From Chryseobacterium gilvum (GTDB lineage: Bacteria; Bacteroidota; Bacteroidia; Flavobacteriales; Weeksellaceae): 64,000 nucleotides of DNA. Under the pieces are notes generated by a model. The model ran no database searches, was not told the DNA's origin, and saw only the letters and a program-made list of their open reading frames with translations. The stretch lies in contig NZ_JAOTEN010000002.1 of assembly GCF_025628965.1 (NCBI RefSeq), forward strand, positions 620,001 to 684,000, read 5' to 3'. Made by a program: the position numbers and the translations under genes. Below are positions 9,481 to 18,607 of this stretch, piece by piece (positions within the stretch are counted from its first letter, which is position 1; every line of letters begins with the position of its first letter).

Positions 9481-10377
9481 TTAACCATCAATTCTTTTAA
9501 TTGATTTTCTTTTTCTGAAAAAATAAAAAATGATGCCTGCAACAATCAATAGCGGCCAAACCGTGATCAACCCTACGAAAATTCTCTGAATCAGATAAAA
9601 GCCAGAGATGAATGCATCTTTCACATCATAAATAAAATTAAACTGGTATTTGTTATCAATATGCGATGTATTGGTTACTGCGATTTCGGCAATACGCAGT
9701 TTTGGTTCTTTAATGAAAATATCAACCGTGCTGTATTTTAAATGGTCGGTAACCTCCAGATTGGCAAGTTGCTGCTGGTTTTTTTCAGCCCTATTTTCAT
9801 TGCTCATTTTTACCTTGTCTTTATTGGTCTTAAGCGCAGAAATGTTCTCTTCTGTCTTGCTGATTCTTTTTTCTTCCATTTCAGCATACCGAATGCTTGA
9901 GGTCACATCTTCGGCATTAATTATTCTTGCATTCAGGAACAGTTTTTTATCATTGATTAAGGTTAAAAGTCCACCCAGTTTTGATACAGGAACCCTTACC
10001 TGCATAGAATTTTCAGTTTGATATTTCCGGATAAGTGTGGCTTCGTTATCCGAAGTATTGTAAGAATCTTCCGCAACGATATTGCTTCTCAGATTGCTGT
10101 TGATTACGAAACCTCCTAATTCCTGCACGGTTTTTTCAATAGAAACGGTTGCATCGTACACATCTTTTACGTCCATATTTACCTCTGCGGTTTTGATGAA
10201 TTGTTTGTCTTTCACATTCATCGTTGCTGCAGAAGAAATATCGTCGGATACTGCCGCAGCAGAATCCGCGCTTACAGAAGCTTCATAATCGTTTACATTT
10301 GCTTCTCCTTTTTTACATGAATACATTCCTAATAGAAGAACGGTTACTAATGATAATCTGATGTAAGTGGTTTTCAT
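9481..10377 (-). CDS. DUF4349 domain lipoprotein
   Basis: 298 residues. A lipoprotein signal peptide (LLLGMYSC, Cys21) is followed by a low-complexity Ala/Ser/Asp linker. Next comes the DUF4349 body with FIKTAEVNMDVKDV, LGGFVINS and MQVRVPVSKL. It ends with a charged helical region (about 170-215) and a C-terminal membrane segment near 270-290 followed by a basic tail RKRKSIKR. The topology is thus anchored at both ends. The function of DUF4349 is not known; members often look like cell-surface or periplasmic structural proteins. Confidence 0.88.
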   Translation of the reverse strand: MKTTYIRLSLVTVLLLGMYSCKKGEANVNDYEASVSADSAAAVSDDISSAATMNVKDKQFIKTAEVNMDVKDVYDATVSIEKTVQELGGFVINSNLRSNIVAEDSYNTSDNEATLIRKYQTENSMQVRVPVSKLGGLLTLINDKKLFLNARIINAEDVTSSIRYAEMEEKRISKTEENISALKTNKDKVKMSNENRAEKNQQQLANLEVTDHLKYSTVDIFIKEPKLRIAEIAVTNTSHIDNKYQFNFIYDVKDAFISGFYLIQRIFVGLITVWPLLIVAGIIFYFFRKRKSIKRIDG

Positions 10378-10577
10378 ATGTAAATATTTATTGTTTTCCT
10401 ACCTCAAAGTTCAGGAGGAACCGTTTGTAACGTTTGAAAATAAAAACAAAAAACTTGTAAATCAATTATTGAATTTAAATCACTTAAAATCAATGTTTTG
10501 TAAAACTGTATTTGTTGTATGTGTGGTATTCGGATTGATTTTTGCTTTGTTTTTACAATTAAATCACCATCCAGATT

Positions 10578-11936
10578 ATGTCAAATGCTTTTTCAAAAAT
10601 CAGAAACGCTATAGAATTGTTCAGATCAATAGATTTTGACCAGCTTAACTCAATTTCACGAAAAGTAGACCTGCCCAAACTTATGCAGAATTTTTCTAAG
10701 CTTGATGAAAAGCAATTGAAAGGGTTAACAAAAATGCTCGATCCCGAAAAGCCAAAAAAAATACTTCCCGATATTGATGGAGATTTCTACGATATCTATC
10801 ATACTTTAACGCCCGAACAACGTGAAGTACAGCTGAAAGTAAGAAGATTCATGGAAGAAGAAGTAAAACCGTTGGTGAATCATTACTGGCTCAGAGATGA
10901 ATTTCCCCATGAATTAATCCCAAAATTTCAAAAACTTAATATTTGCGGCGTTACCTATCAAGGTTATGGCTGCCCCGGAATGCCCTTTTTAATGGAAGGG
11001 GTCATCGCTATGGAAATGGCGAGAATTGATGCTTCTATTGCTACTTTTTTTGGGGTACAGTCAGGTTTGGCAATGGGCTCCATTTATATGTGCGGATCTG
11101 AAGAGCAAAAGCAAAAATGGCTTCCCCAGATGCAGAAATTTGAGAAAATCGGAGCTTTCGGACTAACGGAACCTGAAGTAGGATCCGGAGCTGCTGGTGG
11201 TTTAACGGCAACCTGTAAAAAAACAACGGAAGGATGGGTTTTGAACGGACAAAAAAAATGGATCGGAAATGCAACGTTTGCAGATGTGATCATCATTTGG
11301 GCAAGAGATGTAGATGATGGCGAAGTGAAAGGGTTTATCGTTGAAAAAAACAATCCGGGCTATTCTGTGGAAAAAATTAAAGGAAAAATGGCGCTGAGAA
11401 TTGTGCAAAATGGCTTAATCACTTTAAAAGACTGCATCATTTCGGAAGAAGACAGATTGCAGAATGCCAATTCATTTAAAGATACCGGAAATGTGCTGAG
11501 AATGACCAGAGCCGGAGTTGCATGGATGGCGACAGGATGTGCAAGAGGAGCATATGAAAGCGCTTTGGCATATACCAAAACAAGAGAGCAGTTTGGGAAA
11601 CCGATTGCTTCTTTCCAAATGATTCAGGGGCATCTTGTAGAAATGCTATCGAATCTTACCGCTATGCAGACCATGGTTTTCAGGCTGTCTGAAATGCAGG
11701 ATGAAGGAATCTTAAAAGATGAGCATGCTTCTTTAGCCAAAGTGTTTTGTACGATGCGCACCAGAGATATTGTTTCCAGAGCGAGGGAAGTTTTGGGCGG
11801 AAACGGAATTCTTTTGGAATATGATGTGGCAAGATTCGTCGCCGATGCTGAAGCTATCTATTCTTATGAAGGCACAAAAGAAATTAATTCTCTGATTGTA
11901 GGGAGATCAATTACCGGGTTCAGTGCTTTTGTATAG
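10578..11936 (+). CDS. Acyl-CoA dehydrogenase, glutaryl-CoA dehydrogenase-like
   Basis: 452-residue FAD-dependent enzyme. FAD-binding and substrate marks are FGLTEPEVGSGAAGG, GWVLNGQKKWIGNA and RVAWMATG-like segments. The C-terminal YEGTKEINSLIVGRSITG carries the catalytic Glu in the position used by glutaryl-CoA dehydrogenases. About 55 residues of charged helical sequence precede the normal start of the fold, making it longer than the usual 380-395. The gene is monocistronic, ending in a large hairpin. Substrate is uncertain; glutaryl-CoA is the best guess. Confidence 0.87.
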   Translation: MSNAFSKIRNAIELFRSIDFDQLNSISRKVDLPKLMQNFSKLDEKQLKGLTKMLDPEKPKKILPDIDGDFYDIYHTLTPEQREVQLKVRRFMEEEVKPLVNHYWLRDEFPHELIPKFQKLNICGVTYQGYGCPGMPFLMEGVIAMEMARIDASIATFFGVQSGLAMGSIYMCGSEEQKQKWLPQMQKFEKIGAFGLTEPEVGSGAAGGLTATCKKTTEGWVLNGQKKWIGNATFADVIIIWARDVDDGEVKGFIVEKNNPGYSVEKIKGKMALRIVQNGLITLKDCIISEEDRLQNANSFKDTGNVLRMTRAGVAWMATGCARGAYESALAYTKTREQFGKPIASFQMIQGHLVEMLSNLTAMQTMVFRLSEMQDEGILKDEHASLAKVFCTMRTRDIVSRAREVLGGNGILLEYDVARFVADAEAIYSYEGTKEINSLIVGRSITGFSAFV

Positions 11937-11944
11937 ATGTATAA

Positions 11945-11995
11945 AGTGAATGGTCATTCGGCAATGAGAATAATAACCGCCATTGACCATTCACT
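11945..11995. terminator. Large intergenic hairpin with 12-bp perfect arms
   Basis: Arms 11945-11956 and 11984-11995 are perfect inverted repeats (AGTGAATGGTCA) separated by 27 bases that can pair further. It lies between the convergent acyl-CoA dehydrogenase and DoxX genes, so it could terminate both, though a strong T-run is missing. The sequence type resembles dispersed intergenic palindromes of flavobacteria. Confidence 0.6.
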
Positions 11996-12003
11996 ATTAC
12001 TTT

Positions 12004-12381
12004 TTATTGTACCAACGCTTTATATTTATCCTTATTGTCAATAATCATCCAAAGGTTGATTAAAAATAAAACTCCCGCGATTGACATTCCCGTTGTCGAT
12101 TTGTCTATTGAGAAATTGTGCAACAAAATCCCTACCATTACCGGTAGAATGATGATTGCTCCTAAAGCTCTGGTTTTAGGAAATATAAATAATAATCCTC
12201 CAATGATTTCTACAGCTCCTACTAATGGCATAAGCCAATGCAGCTCTCCAAAAGCGGCAAAAACTTTCATCTGTTCAGGTGTTGCTTTCGGCATGGGCAT
12301 GTAGTGAAGAAATTTGTCGAGACCGGCATTGATAAACATAAGCCCAAAAAGAAGGGACACAATAAACTTTACGATTTTCAT
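12004..12381 (-). CDS. DoxX family membrane protein
   Basis: 125 residues with four predicted membrane helices. The FGLMFINAGLDKFLHY start and the internal GAVEIIGGLLFIFPKTRALGA are typical of DoxX/SURF4-like proteins, some of which serve redox or detoxification roles; no function can be assigned here. A promoter-like pair lies just upstream at 12398-12430. Confidence 0.85.
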   Translation of the reverse strand: MKIVKFIVSLLFGLMFINAGLDKFLHYMPMPKATPEQMKVFAAFGELHWLMPLVGAVEIIGGLLFIFPKTRALGAIIILPVMVGILLHNFSIDKSTTGMSIAGVLFLINLWMIIDNKDKYKALVQ

Positions 12382-12397
12382 GATGTTGATTTTTACT

Positions 12398-12430
12398 CAA
12401 ATGTAAATAAAAAATTCATTCGTTTGTCAA
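12398..12430 (-). promoter_or_regulatory. Promoter of the DoxX gene
   Basis: On the minus strand the -7 element TACATTTG (12398-12405) fits TAnnTTTG. A TTG (12428-12430) stands 22 bp upstream, within the flavobacterial spacing range. Confidence 0.55.
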
Positions 12431-12487
12431 ATCAGCAATAAATTTTATATAAAAGTGGTTTTATTATCTATTGTTTCCGTTTTTATG

Positions 12488-13600
12488 CTAATCCATTTCT
12501 TTTAAAGTAATCCTTTTTGAAATTTTATAGGTTTTTTTCTTTTTGTGAGGTTTGTCGTCTTCACCTAATAATTTTCCCCATGGTTTTAAGCCATCTACTC
12601 TTTCAAATATGATTTTAATGATTGCAATTGCCGGGATACAGAGAAACATTCCTGAAATTCCCCAAAGATGTTCACCAATAAGAATTCCCAAAAAAGAAAA
12701 CAGCGCATTGATTTTTACCTTAGAGCCGACAACAAATGGCAGAATAATATTCCCGTCAACAATATGTACCGCAATATAGCCGAGAGCGACATAAACACAC
12801 GTTGAAACGGTACCTGTTGCAAAAGCGATAAAACAGGAAATCAACAGCGAAATGCAGATTCCGATGTAAGGAATGACGTTCAGCAACCCTGTAAGAACAC
12901 CAAGAAGAATGGCATACTTTACTCCTAAAATACTGAGAACAATTGTAGTAAGCGCAGATACGATCACAATCTGAAGGCAAAGCCCAATGATGTATCTTTT
13001 GGTCATGATTCTTACTTCAGACACCACTTCCTGAACACTGGCTTTATGTTTTTCGTTAAAGACATTAATGATAAAATTATTTAAAATTCTCCTGTAATTT
13101 AAAATAAAGATAAAAAACAGGATAAAGAAGGCCAGAAAACCGAGGCTGGTCGAAAAAACACCTAAGGTAAATCCTAAAATCACTCCGGATGAAGACAGCA
13201 GTTTACTGAGTCCCTGATCCAGATAATCAAGCTGCTCATCGATTCGTACATTAAAAGTATGTGATACCCATTTCTGAAGATTATGAAAAACCATATTAAA
13301 CTGCTTGCTGAGGTGCGGAACATCTCTGCTGAAGCTTGAAATCTGCGAACCGAAGAAATAAATAAGCCCGGTGAGAATGACCAGCATCATCAATACGGAA
13401 ATAATCGTAGAAACAGATCTTGGAAGCCTAAGTCTGCGTTCGAGAAAATTGGCAATCGGTAAAAAAAGCATTGCCATAAGAAACGCCAGAAAAAACGGCG
13501 CCAGAATGCTTTGGCCCAGATCAAGAAGATATCCGATCCCGATGATCGAAATAACGGCCAAAGCCAATTTTTGCAGAAAAGGGATTTTAAAGAAATTCAT
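12488..13600 (-). CDS. AI-2E family transporter
   Basis: 370-residue polytopic membrane protein of the YdiK/TqsA/PerM family, with about eight membrane segments and a soluble amphipathic region near residues 90-140. The C-terminal half includes GLLNVIPYIGICISLLIS and HIVDGNIILPFVVGSKVKI, which are family hallmarks. Despite the family name, most members are not proven autoinducer-2 exporters; some are ion or antiporter-like permeases. The basic Lys-rich tail (HKKKKTYK) is cytosolic. It is expressed separately from lon, with a strong terminator between them. Confidence 0.88.
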   Translation of the reverse strand: MNFFKIPFLQKLALAVISIIGIGYLLDLGQSILAPFFLAFLMAMLFLPIANFLERRLRLPRSVSTIISVLMMLVILTGLIYFFGSQISSFSRDVPHLSKQFNMVFHNLQKWVSHTFNVRIDEQLDYLDQGLSKLLSSSGVILGFTLGVFSTSLGFLAFFILFFIFILNYRRILNNFIINVFNEKHKASVQEVVSEVRIMTKRYIIGLCLQIVIVSALTTIVLSILGVKYAILLGVLTGLLNVIPYIGICISLLISCFIAFATGTVSTCVYVALGYIAVHIVDGNIILPFVVGSKVKINALFSFLGILIGEHLWGISGMFLCIPAIAIIKIIFERVDGLKPWGKLLGEDDKPHKKKKTYKISKRITLKEMD

Positions 13601-13619
13601 AATAAATAATAGGTAGTTA

Positions 13620-13656
13620 AAAATAATAAAACCTCACCGTTTATAGATGAGGTTTT
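13620..13656 (-). terminator. Rho-independent terminator of lon
   Basis: Nine-bp stem (13628-13636 with 13648-13656, AAAACCTCA type) followed on the minus strand by TTATTATTTTT. It lies directly after the lon stop and before the AI-2E family gene. Confidence 0.85.
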
Positions 13657-13674
13657 ACATTTATTATTGAATAT

Positions 13675-16080
13675 TTATTTTTCTATAGCCAGATCAAGGA
13701 CTTCGGTCATCCAGCTTACATAGTTTACTTTCAGGTTTTTCAGATAATCCTGCTTGATCTCTTCTACATCTTTCCTATTGGCTTCACAGAGAATGACTTC
13801 TTTAATTCCTGCTCTTGTTGCAGCCAGCAGTTTTTCTTTAATTCCTCCTACAGGAAGCACTTTTCCGCGTAAAGTAATCTCTCCTGTCATCGCAAGATGA
13901 GGTCTTACTTTTTTATTTCTGAATGAAGAAACCATTGAAGTGAGCATGGCGATTCCGGCAGAAGGCCCGTCTTTAGGGGTGGCTCCTTCCGGAACGTGAA
14001 CGTGGATGTTTTTCTTTTCAAGATCATCTTCTGTAATTCCCAGTTCGTCATGTTTTGCCTTAATATATTCTAAAGCAATCGTCGCAGATTCTTTCATGAC
14101 CGTTCCCAGATTTCCGGTCATCGTAAGATTTCCTTTTCCGTTGCTGATGATGCTTTCAATGAATAAAATATCACCTCCCACACTGGTCCACGCAAGACCG
14201 GTGACAACACCGGGAACGTCTGTAAGCTCAGATAGGCTTTTCGGTCTTGGAACTCCGAGGATTTCATCAATCTTATCAACCGTAATTTTCGGATCATATT
14301 CTTTAACCAAAGCAGTCTGTAATGCTGCCCAACGCGCAATTCCGGCGATTCTTTTTTCTAAAGTCCTCACACCGCTTTCTGAAGTATGCGCCTCGATAAT
14401 ATGTTTCAGCTCAGCATTTCCAAGTTTGAAAGATTTGGAAGTCAAACCATTTTCGTCCTGCTGTTTTTTGATTAAATGTCTTTTAGCAATCTCTGTTTTT
14501 TCTTCTAAAGTATATCCTGCAATCTGAATAATTTCCATTCTGTCCAGAAGTGGTGTCTGAATGGTTGATAATGAATTGGCGGTAGCAAGAAACATCACTT
14601 TAGACAAGTCATATCCCATTTCAAGGAAATTGTCATAAAATGAGCTGTTTTGTTCCGGATCCAGAACTTCCAGAAGCGCCGAACTCGGGTCTCCGTGCAT
14701 TCCTTTTCCTACTTTATCAATTTCATCCAGAACAATGACGGGATTTGACGTCCCGGATTTTTTAATGGATTGAAGAATCCTTCCCGCCATCGCACCGATA
14801 TAGGTTTTTCTGTGACCGCGGATCTCGCTTTCGTCATGCAGCCCGCCTAAAGAAACACGTATGTATTTTCTTCCTAACGCATCTGCGACTGATTTCCCGA
14901 GAGATGTTTTACCCACTCCGGGAGGGCCTACCAATAACAGGATAGGAGATTTCATATTGTTTTTTAATTTTAGAACCGCCATGTGCTCCAAAATTCTTTT
15001 CTTGATATCTTCCAGGCCGAAATGCGCTTTATCTAAAACTTTTTCAGCTTTATCAATATCGAAAGTATCTTTGGTAAAAGTTTCCCACGGAAGATCGGTA
15101 AAGAAATCCAGATAATTTCTCTGTACGTTATAATCCGGTGAATTCGGGTTTTGTCTCTGTAATCTGCCTATTTCTTTCTGGAAATGTTCTTCTACTTCCG
15201 GTTTCCAGTTTTTATCTTTTGCTTTTTTCAGTAAATCTTCAACATCACTTTCCGGACCGCCGCCAAGCTCATCCTGAATGGTTCTGATCTGCTGATTGAG
15301 AAAATATTCTCTCTGCTGCTTATCAAGATCTTTTGAGGTTTTTTGATGGATCTGATTTCTCAGCTCCAGCTTTCTGAAATCTTCATGCATCATCTCGTAG
15401 CACTTATTGGCTCTTTCCATGAGGCTTTTTTCTTCCAGGAGTTTTTGTTTCTCAGGATACGGGAAATTGGCATTGGTGCAGATAAAATTCAGCAGGTCAT
15501 CATTATTGTTGATGTTTTTGATTGCAAAATTAGCTGCATTGGGAATATTGGGATCCAGCTCTATGATTTTAAGAGCAAGGTCTTTAATATTTTCCAGCAA
15601 TGCTTCATATTCTTCTTTATTCTTTGCTTTTATATCTTTCAGTTTAGATATTTCAGCTTTAAAATAAGGCTGTGTTTCTATCGTTTTCTTTATTTTAAAT
15701 CGATGAAAACCTTTCGTGATGGCAGTGATATTTCCTTCGGGAAGCTTAATGATCTTGATAATCTTTGCCAAAGTTCCCGTCTGATAAATGTCTTTTTCTG
15801 TAGGCTGCTCCTGATCAGAATTTTTCTGGCTTACGATACCGATAAAATCACCGTTTTGCTGCGCCTCTTCCAGAAGCTGTATGGATGCCTTTCTTCCGGC
15901 AGTGATAGGGATCACTACTTTCGGGAACATCACCATATTTCTCACGGGAAGAATCGGGAATATAATCTGTTCGGTATTTTTTTCAGTTTCATTAAGGTCA
16001 GATAAATCGATTCCTTCAGCAACGATATCAAATCCTTCTCCTATAATCTCATCAAAATTTATATCTTCAAATTCTGTCAT
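13675..16080 (-). CDS. lon: ATP-dependent protease Lon
   Basis: 801-residue cytosolic AAA+ protease that degrades misfolded and regulatory proteins. Domains in order: LonN substrate-binding domain from about residue 40, coiled-coil linker, AAA+ ATPase with Walker A GPPGVGKT near 387-394 and Walker [10 protein letters not shown], then the protease domain. The catalytic Ser is in PKDGPSAG (about 706) and Lys in [12 protein letters not shown] (about 748). Length is complete for LonA. A short palindrome sits just upstream of the start. Confidence 0.97.
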   Translation of the reverse strand: MTEFEDINFDEIIGEGFDIVAEGIDLSDLNETEKNTEQIIFPILPVRNMVMFPKVVIPITAGRKASIQLLEEAQQNGDFIGIVSQKNSDQEQPTEKDIYQTGTLAKIIKIIKLPEGNITAITKGFHRFKIKKTIETQPYFKAEISKLKDIKAKNKEEYEALLENIKDLALKIIELDPNIPNAANFAIKNINNNDDLLNFICTNANFPYPEKQKLLEEKSLMERANKCYEMMHEDFRKLELRNQIHQKTSKDLDKQQREYFLNQQIRTIQDELGGGPESDVEDLLKKAKDKNWKPEVEEHFQKEIGRLQRQNPNSPDYNVQRNYLDFFTDLPWETFTKDTFDIDKAEKVLDKAHFGLEDIKKRILEHMAVLKLKNNMKSPILLLVGPPGVGKTSLGKSVADALGRKYIRVSLGGLHDESEIRGHRKTYIGAMAGRILQSIKKSGTSNPVIVLDEIDKVGKGMHGDPSSALLEVLDPEQNSSFYDNFLEMGYDLSKVMFLATANSLSTIQTPLLDRMEIIQIAGYTLEEKTEIAKRHLIKKQQDENGLTSKSFKLGNAELKHIIEAHTSESGVRTLEKRIAGIARWAALQTALVKEYDPKITVDKIDEILGVPRPKSLSELTDVPGVVTGLAWTSVGGDILFIESIISNGKGNLTMTGNLGTVMKESATIALEYIKAKHDELGITEDDLEKKNIHVHVPEGATPKDGPSAGIAMLTSMVSSFRNKKVRPHLAMTGEITLRGKVLPVGGIKEKLLAATRAGIKEVILCEANRKDVEEIKQDYLKNLKVNYVSWMTEVLDLAIEK

Positions 16081-16089
16081 AATAAATCG

Positions 16090-16106
16090 AATGACAAATT
16101 GTCATT
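16090..16106. promoter_or_regulatory. Palindrome in the lon leader (possible operator)
   Basis: AATGACA and TGTCATT arms (16090-16096, 16100-16106) flank 3 bases, 10 bp upstream of the lon start codon. It could be a repressor site or an mRNA hairpin hiding the start region. No regulator is identified. Confidence 0.35.
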
Positions 16107-16299
16107 TCCAGTTTAAATCGTTAAATAGATGTTTCAAAATATGGATAGAAGTCTATTCATACTCGTGATTGATAAATTTGTCAATACCTGTGCCATTTGA
16201 TTTTTTATAAAAAATACGGTCAAAATTTCCTTTTTGTCAAAATTTTAATTTTAAAAATTAAAATAACGTCTTATATTTCTGTAATTTCTTAAAAATGTG

Positions 16300-16307
16300 T
16301 ATTTTCG
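16300..16307 (+). promoter_or_regulatory. Promoter -7 element of the PpiD-like gene
   Basis: TATTTTCG differs from TAnnTTTG at one base and lies 30 bp upstream of the ATG at 16338. A TCTG (16278-16281) stands 18 bp upstream as a weak -33 element. Confidence 0.45.
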
Positions 16308-16337
16308 CACACTGATATAAAAAACTATATTTATAAA

Positions 16338-18479
16338 ATGGCAATTTTAGGACAAATTAGGAGTAGACCTTGGCTTTTGATGGGCGTTATAGCGTTAGCG
16401 CTTTTAGCGTTCTTGGTAAATCCCCAAAGTATTGATAAGGTTTTTGGTAAAAATCCTGATGTTTTAGGAAAAGTAAATGGTGAGAAAATTACCCGTGAAG
16501 AGTTTAACGATCAACTTTTTGTATTACAGCAGCAGGCAGACCAGCAAGGCCAGCCGAAAAACGGTCTTGATGAGCAGGCTTGGCAATTACTGGTGCAGTC
16601 AAAACTGGTAAAGCAGGAATTTGAGAAAATGGGTTTTGAAATGACCGACGATTTGTTCTGGAATCAGCTTCAGTACGATCAGATGTTTGCTCAGAATAAA
16701 CAACTTTTTGATGAAAAAGGCAATTTCAAGCTTCAGGAGCTGAAGAAAGAAATTGAAACACTGCAGAATACCAATCCTGAGCAGTACAACAATTGGTTAA
16801 AAACCAGAAAAACCATTGAATACAGAATCATGGCAAGACAGGTTTTTGCTAATGTTTCCACAGGGATTACGACAGGTAAGAAAGAAGCTGAAGAATTGAT
16901 GAGACAGAGAGATCAGCTTGCTGATATCGACTTTGTAAAGGTAGATTATGCGTCTTATCTTCAAAAAAATAAAATTAAAGTCACTACGGAAGATCTGGCA
17001 AATTACATTAATAAGCATCCTGTCATGTTCAAAACAGAACCGAGCAGAAATCTTGGTGTTGTGTATTTCCCGTCTCAGCCAAGTGCTGCAGATGACGCGG
17101 CAGTGCAGAAGGATATTACAAAACTGTTTTCAGGAGGTACTGATGCAAGCGGAGGCACGGAGAATTTCATGAATACAAAGAATGATTCAATGTTTGTGAT
17201 GGCGAATTCTGATATGCCATATAACAATCAGTATGCGGAGATTAACCAAATGCCTCAAACCTTAAAAGGCAAACTGGAAACCGCAGCTATCGGTCAGACT
17301 TTTGGTCCTTACAAAGAGCAGAACTTCTATGTGGTTTCTAAATTATTAGATAAAAAACCTTCAGATTCTACATTATCCAAGCATATCTTAATTGCGTATA
17401 AAGGTGCTGAAAGATCTACCGCTACCAGAACAAAAGAAGCGGCTAAGAAAATGGCAGACAGTCTTTTGGCTGTAATCAAAACCAATCCTGCGAAATTTGC
17501 GGAAGGTCTGAAATTATCTGATGAACCCAATGCGGTAGAAAGAAATGGTAGTGTAGGCTGGACAACTCCTCAGAGCCAATTTGCGAAAGGATATTTAAGT
17601 TTCCTTGCCGGAAATGCTAAAGGTTCTACAGGTTTGGCAGAAACTGAATTTGGATATCATATCATTAATATTGAAGATAAAAAAACAGGGACAATGGCTT
17701 ATAAAGTGGCTCACCTGGTAAAAACCATCAAGCCATCTGAAGCTACAGAAGCCGATACCGACAAAAAAGCAAGAAGGTTTATCCAGCAGATTCAAGGGAA
17801 ATCATTTAATGATTTTGTGAATATTGCTAAAAAATCAAATTATCAATTCTCTAACCCTAAATCCGTAAAAAGATTTGATGGGCAACTGCAAGGTTTAGGA
17901 ACGGATAAAGACGGAGAAATCATTGGATGGGCTTTTGACAAGAAAAGAGAAAAAGGAGATACAGAATTCTTTACAGTAGACGGAACCGGAGACAAAATTG
18001 TTGTTTATCTCAACGGAAAACAGGAAAAAGGTACCGCAGATCCTGAGTCTGTAAGAGATCAGATTGAAACAATTGTTAAAAATAAACTGGCTGCAAAACA
18101 GATTTCAGATAAGATCGGGAAAGCGTCTAGCTTAGACCAGATTGCTAAAATGTTTGCTACTACCAAACAGTCTGCACAGGTTAATTTATTAAACCCATCA
18201 GTGGCAGGTGCAATGGAACCAAAAGTTGCCGGTGCTGCTTTCGGAGTTGCTAAAGGAAAAATATCCAATACCATCGAAGGGGGAACAGGAGTGTATGTTT
18301 TAGTTAAAAAGAATGAAACGATTAATAAGCAACCTGGAGACGCGAAGCAGTTCACAGAATCTGTAACGCAGAGAAATGCGGGAATGTTCGGTCAGGCTTG
18401 GTTAAAGAGTCTGCAGGATAATGCAGATATTGACGATTACAGAATAGAAATTTGGGGAAAACTGGGAAATCAGCAATAA
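16338..18479 (+). CDS. ppiD: Periplasmic peptidyl-prolyl isomerase, PpiD/SurA-like
   Basis: 713-residue membrane-anchored folding factor. An N-terminal membrane segment (about 12-28, GVIALALLAFLV) anchors it to the inner membrane. It is followed by a SurA-N-like chaperone region containing KVNGEKITREEFNDQL and QSKLVKQEFEKMG. A parvulin-type domain spans about 345-450 (SKHILIAYKG ... TEFGYHIINIED), and a second, more diverged segment follows. It should assist outer-membrane protein folding. A strong terminator follows. Confidence 0.9.
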   Translation: MAILGQIRSRPWLLMGVIALALLAFLVNPQSIDKVFGKNPDVLGKVNGEKITREEFNDQLFVLQQQADQQGQPKNGLDEQAWQLLVQSKLVKQEFEKMGFEMTDDLFWNQLQYDQMFAQNKQLFDEKGNFKLQELKKEIETLQNTNPEQYNNWLKTRKTIEYRIMARQVFANVSTGITTGKKEAEELMRQRDQLADIDFVKVDYASYLQKNKIKVTTEDLANYINKHPVMFKTEPSRNLGVVYFPSQPSAADDAAVQKDITKLFSGGTDASGGTENFMNTKNDSMFVMANSDMPYNNQYAEINQMPQTLKGKLETAAIGQTFGPYKEQNFYVVSKLLDKKPSDSTLSKHILIAYKGAERSTATRTKEAAKKMADSLLAVIKTNPAKFAEGLKLSDEPNAVERNGSVGWTTPQSQFAKGYLSFLAGNAKGSTGLAETEFGYHIINIEDKKTGTMAYKVAHLVKTIKPSEATEADTDKKARRFIQQIQGKSFNDFVNIAKKSNYQFSNPKSVKRFDGQLQGLGTDKDGEIIGWAFDKKREKGDTEFFTVDGTGDKIVVYLNGKQEKGTADPESVRDQIETIVKNKLAAKQISDKIGKASSLDQIAKMFATTKQSAQVNLLNPSVAGAMEPKVAGAAFGVAKGKISNTIEGGTGVYVLVKKNETINKQPGDAKQFTESVTQRNAGMFGQAWLKSLQDNADIDDYRIEIWGKLGNQQ

Positions 18480-18501
18480 ATCAAATTTCAGATATCATAC
18501 C

Positions 18502-18530
18502 AAAGTGGCAAAGTTTTTGCCACTTTTTTT
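18502..18530 (+). terminator. Rho-independent terminator after the PpiD-like gene
   Basis: Eleven-bp stem (18502-18512 with 18516-18526) with a 3-base loop and a following T-run, 22 bp after the stop codon. Confidence 0.9.
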
Positions 18531-18578
18531 GGTGCTTAACCGGAGCAGATAAACAAAAGGTATTAATTTAAAATATAC

Positions 18579-18586
18579 TATATTTG
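18579..18586 (+). promoter_or_regulatory. Promoter -7 element of the MlaD-like gene
   Basis: TATATTTG matches TAnnTTTG exactly, 21 bp upstream of the GTG start at 18608. No clear TTG is present at the expected -33 distance. It supports transcription of the MlaD gene independent of the preceding gene. Confidence 0.5.
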
Positions 18587-18607
18587 CTCATTAGAAAAAT
18601 ATAAAAA

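Noticed and set aside
10367-10639. A 90-codon open frame across the DUF4349/acyl-CoA dehydrogenase gap
   Set aside because: It overlaps the starts of two well-supported genes and shows no domain or composition of a real protein; one hydrophobic patch only.
14006-14527. A 173-codon open frame on the + strand opposite lon
   Set aside because: Also an antisense shadow of lon, without family resemblance.
15343-16005. A 220-codon open frame on the + strand opposite lon
   Set aside because: Antisense shadow of lon; no motif, no promoter, and its residues mirror the conserved codons of lon.
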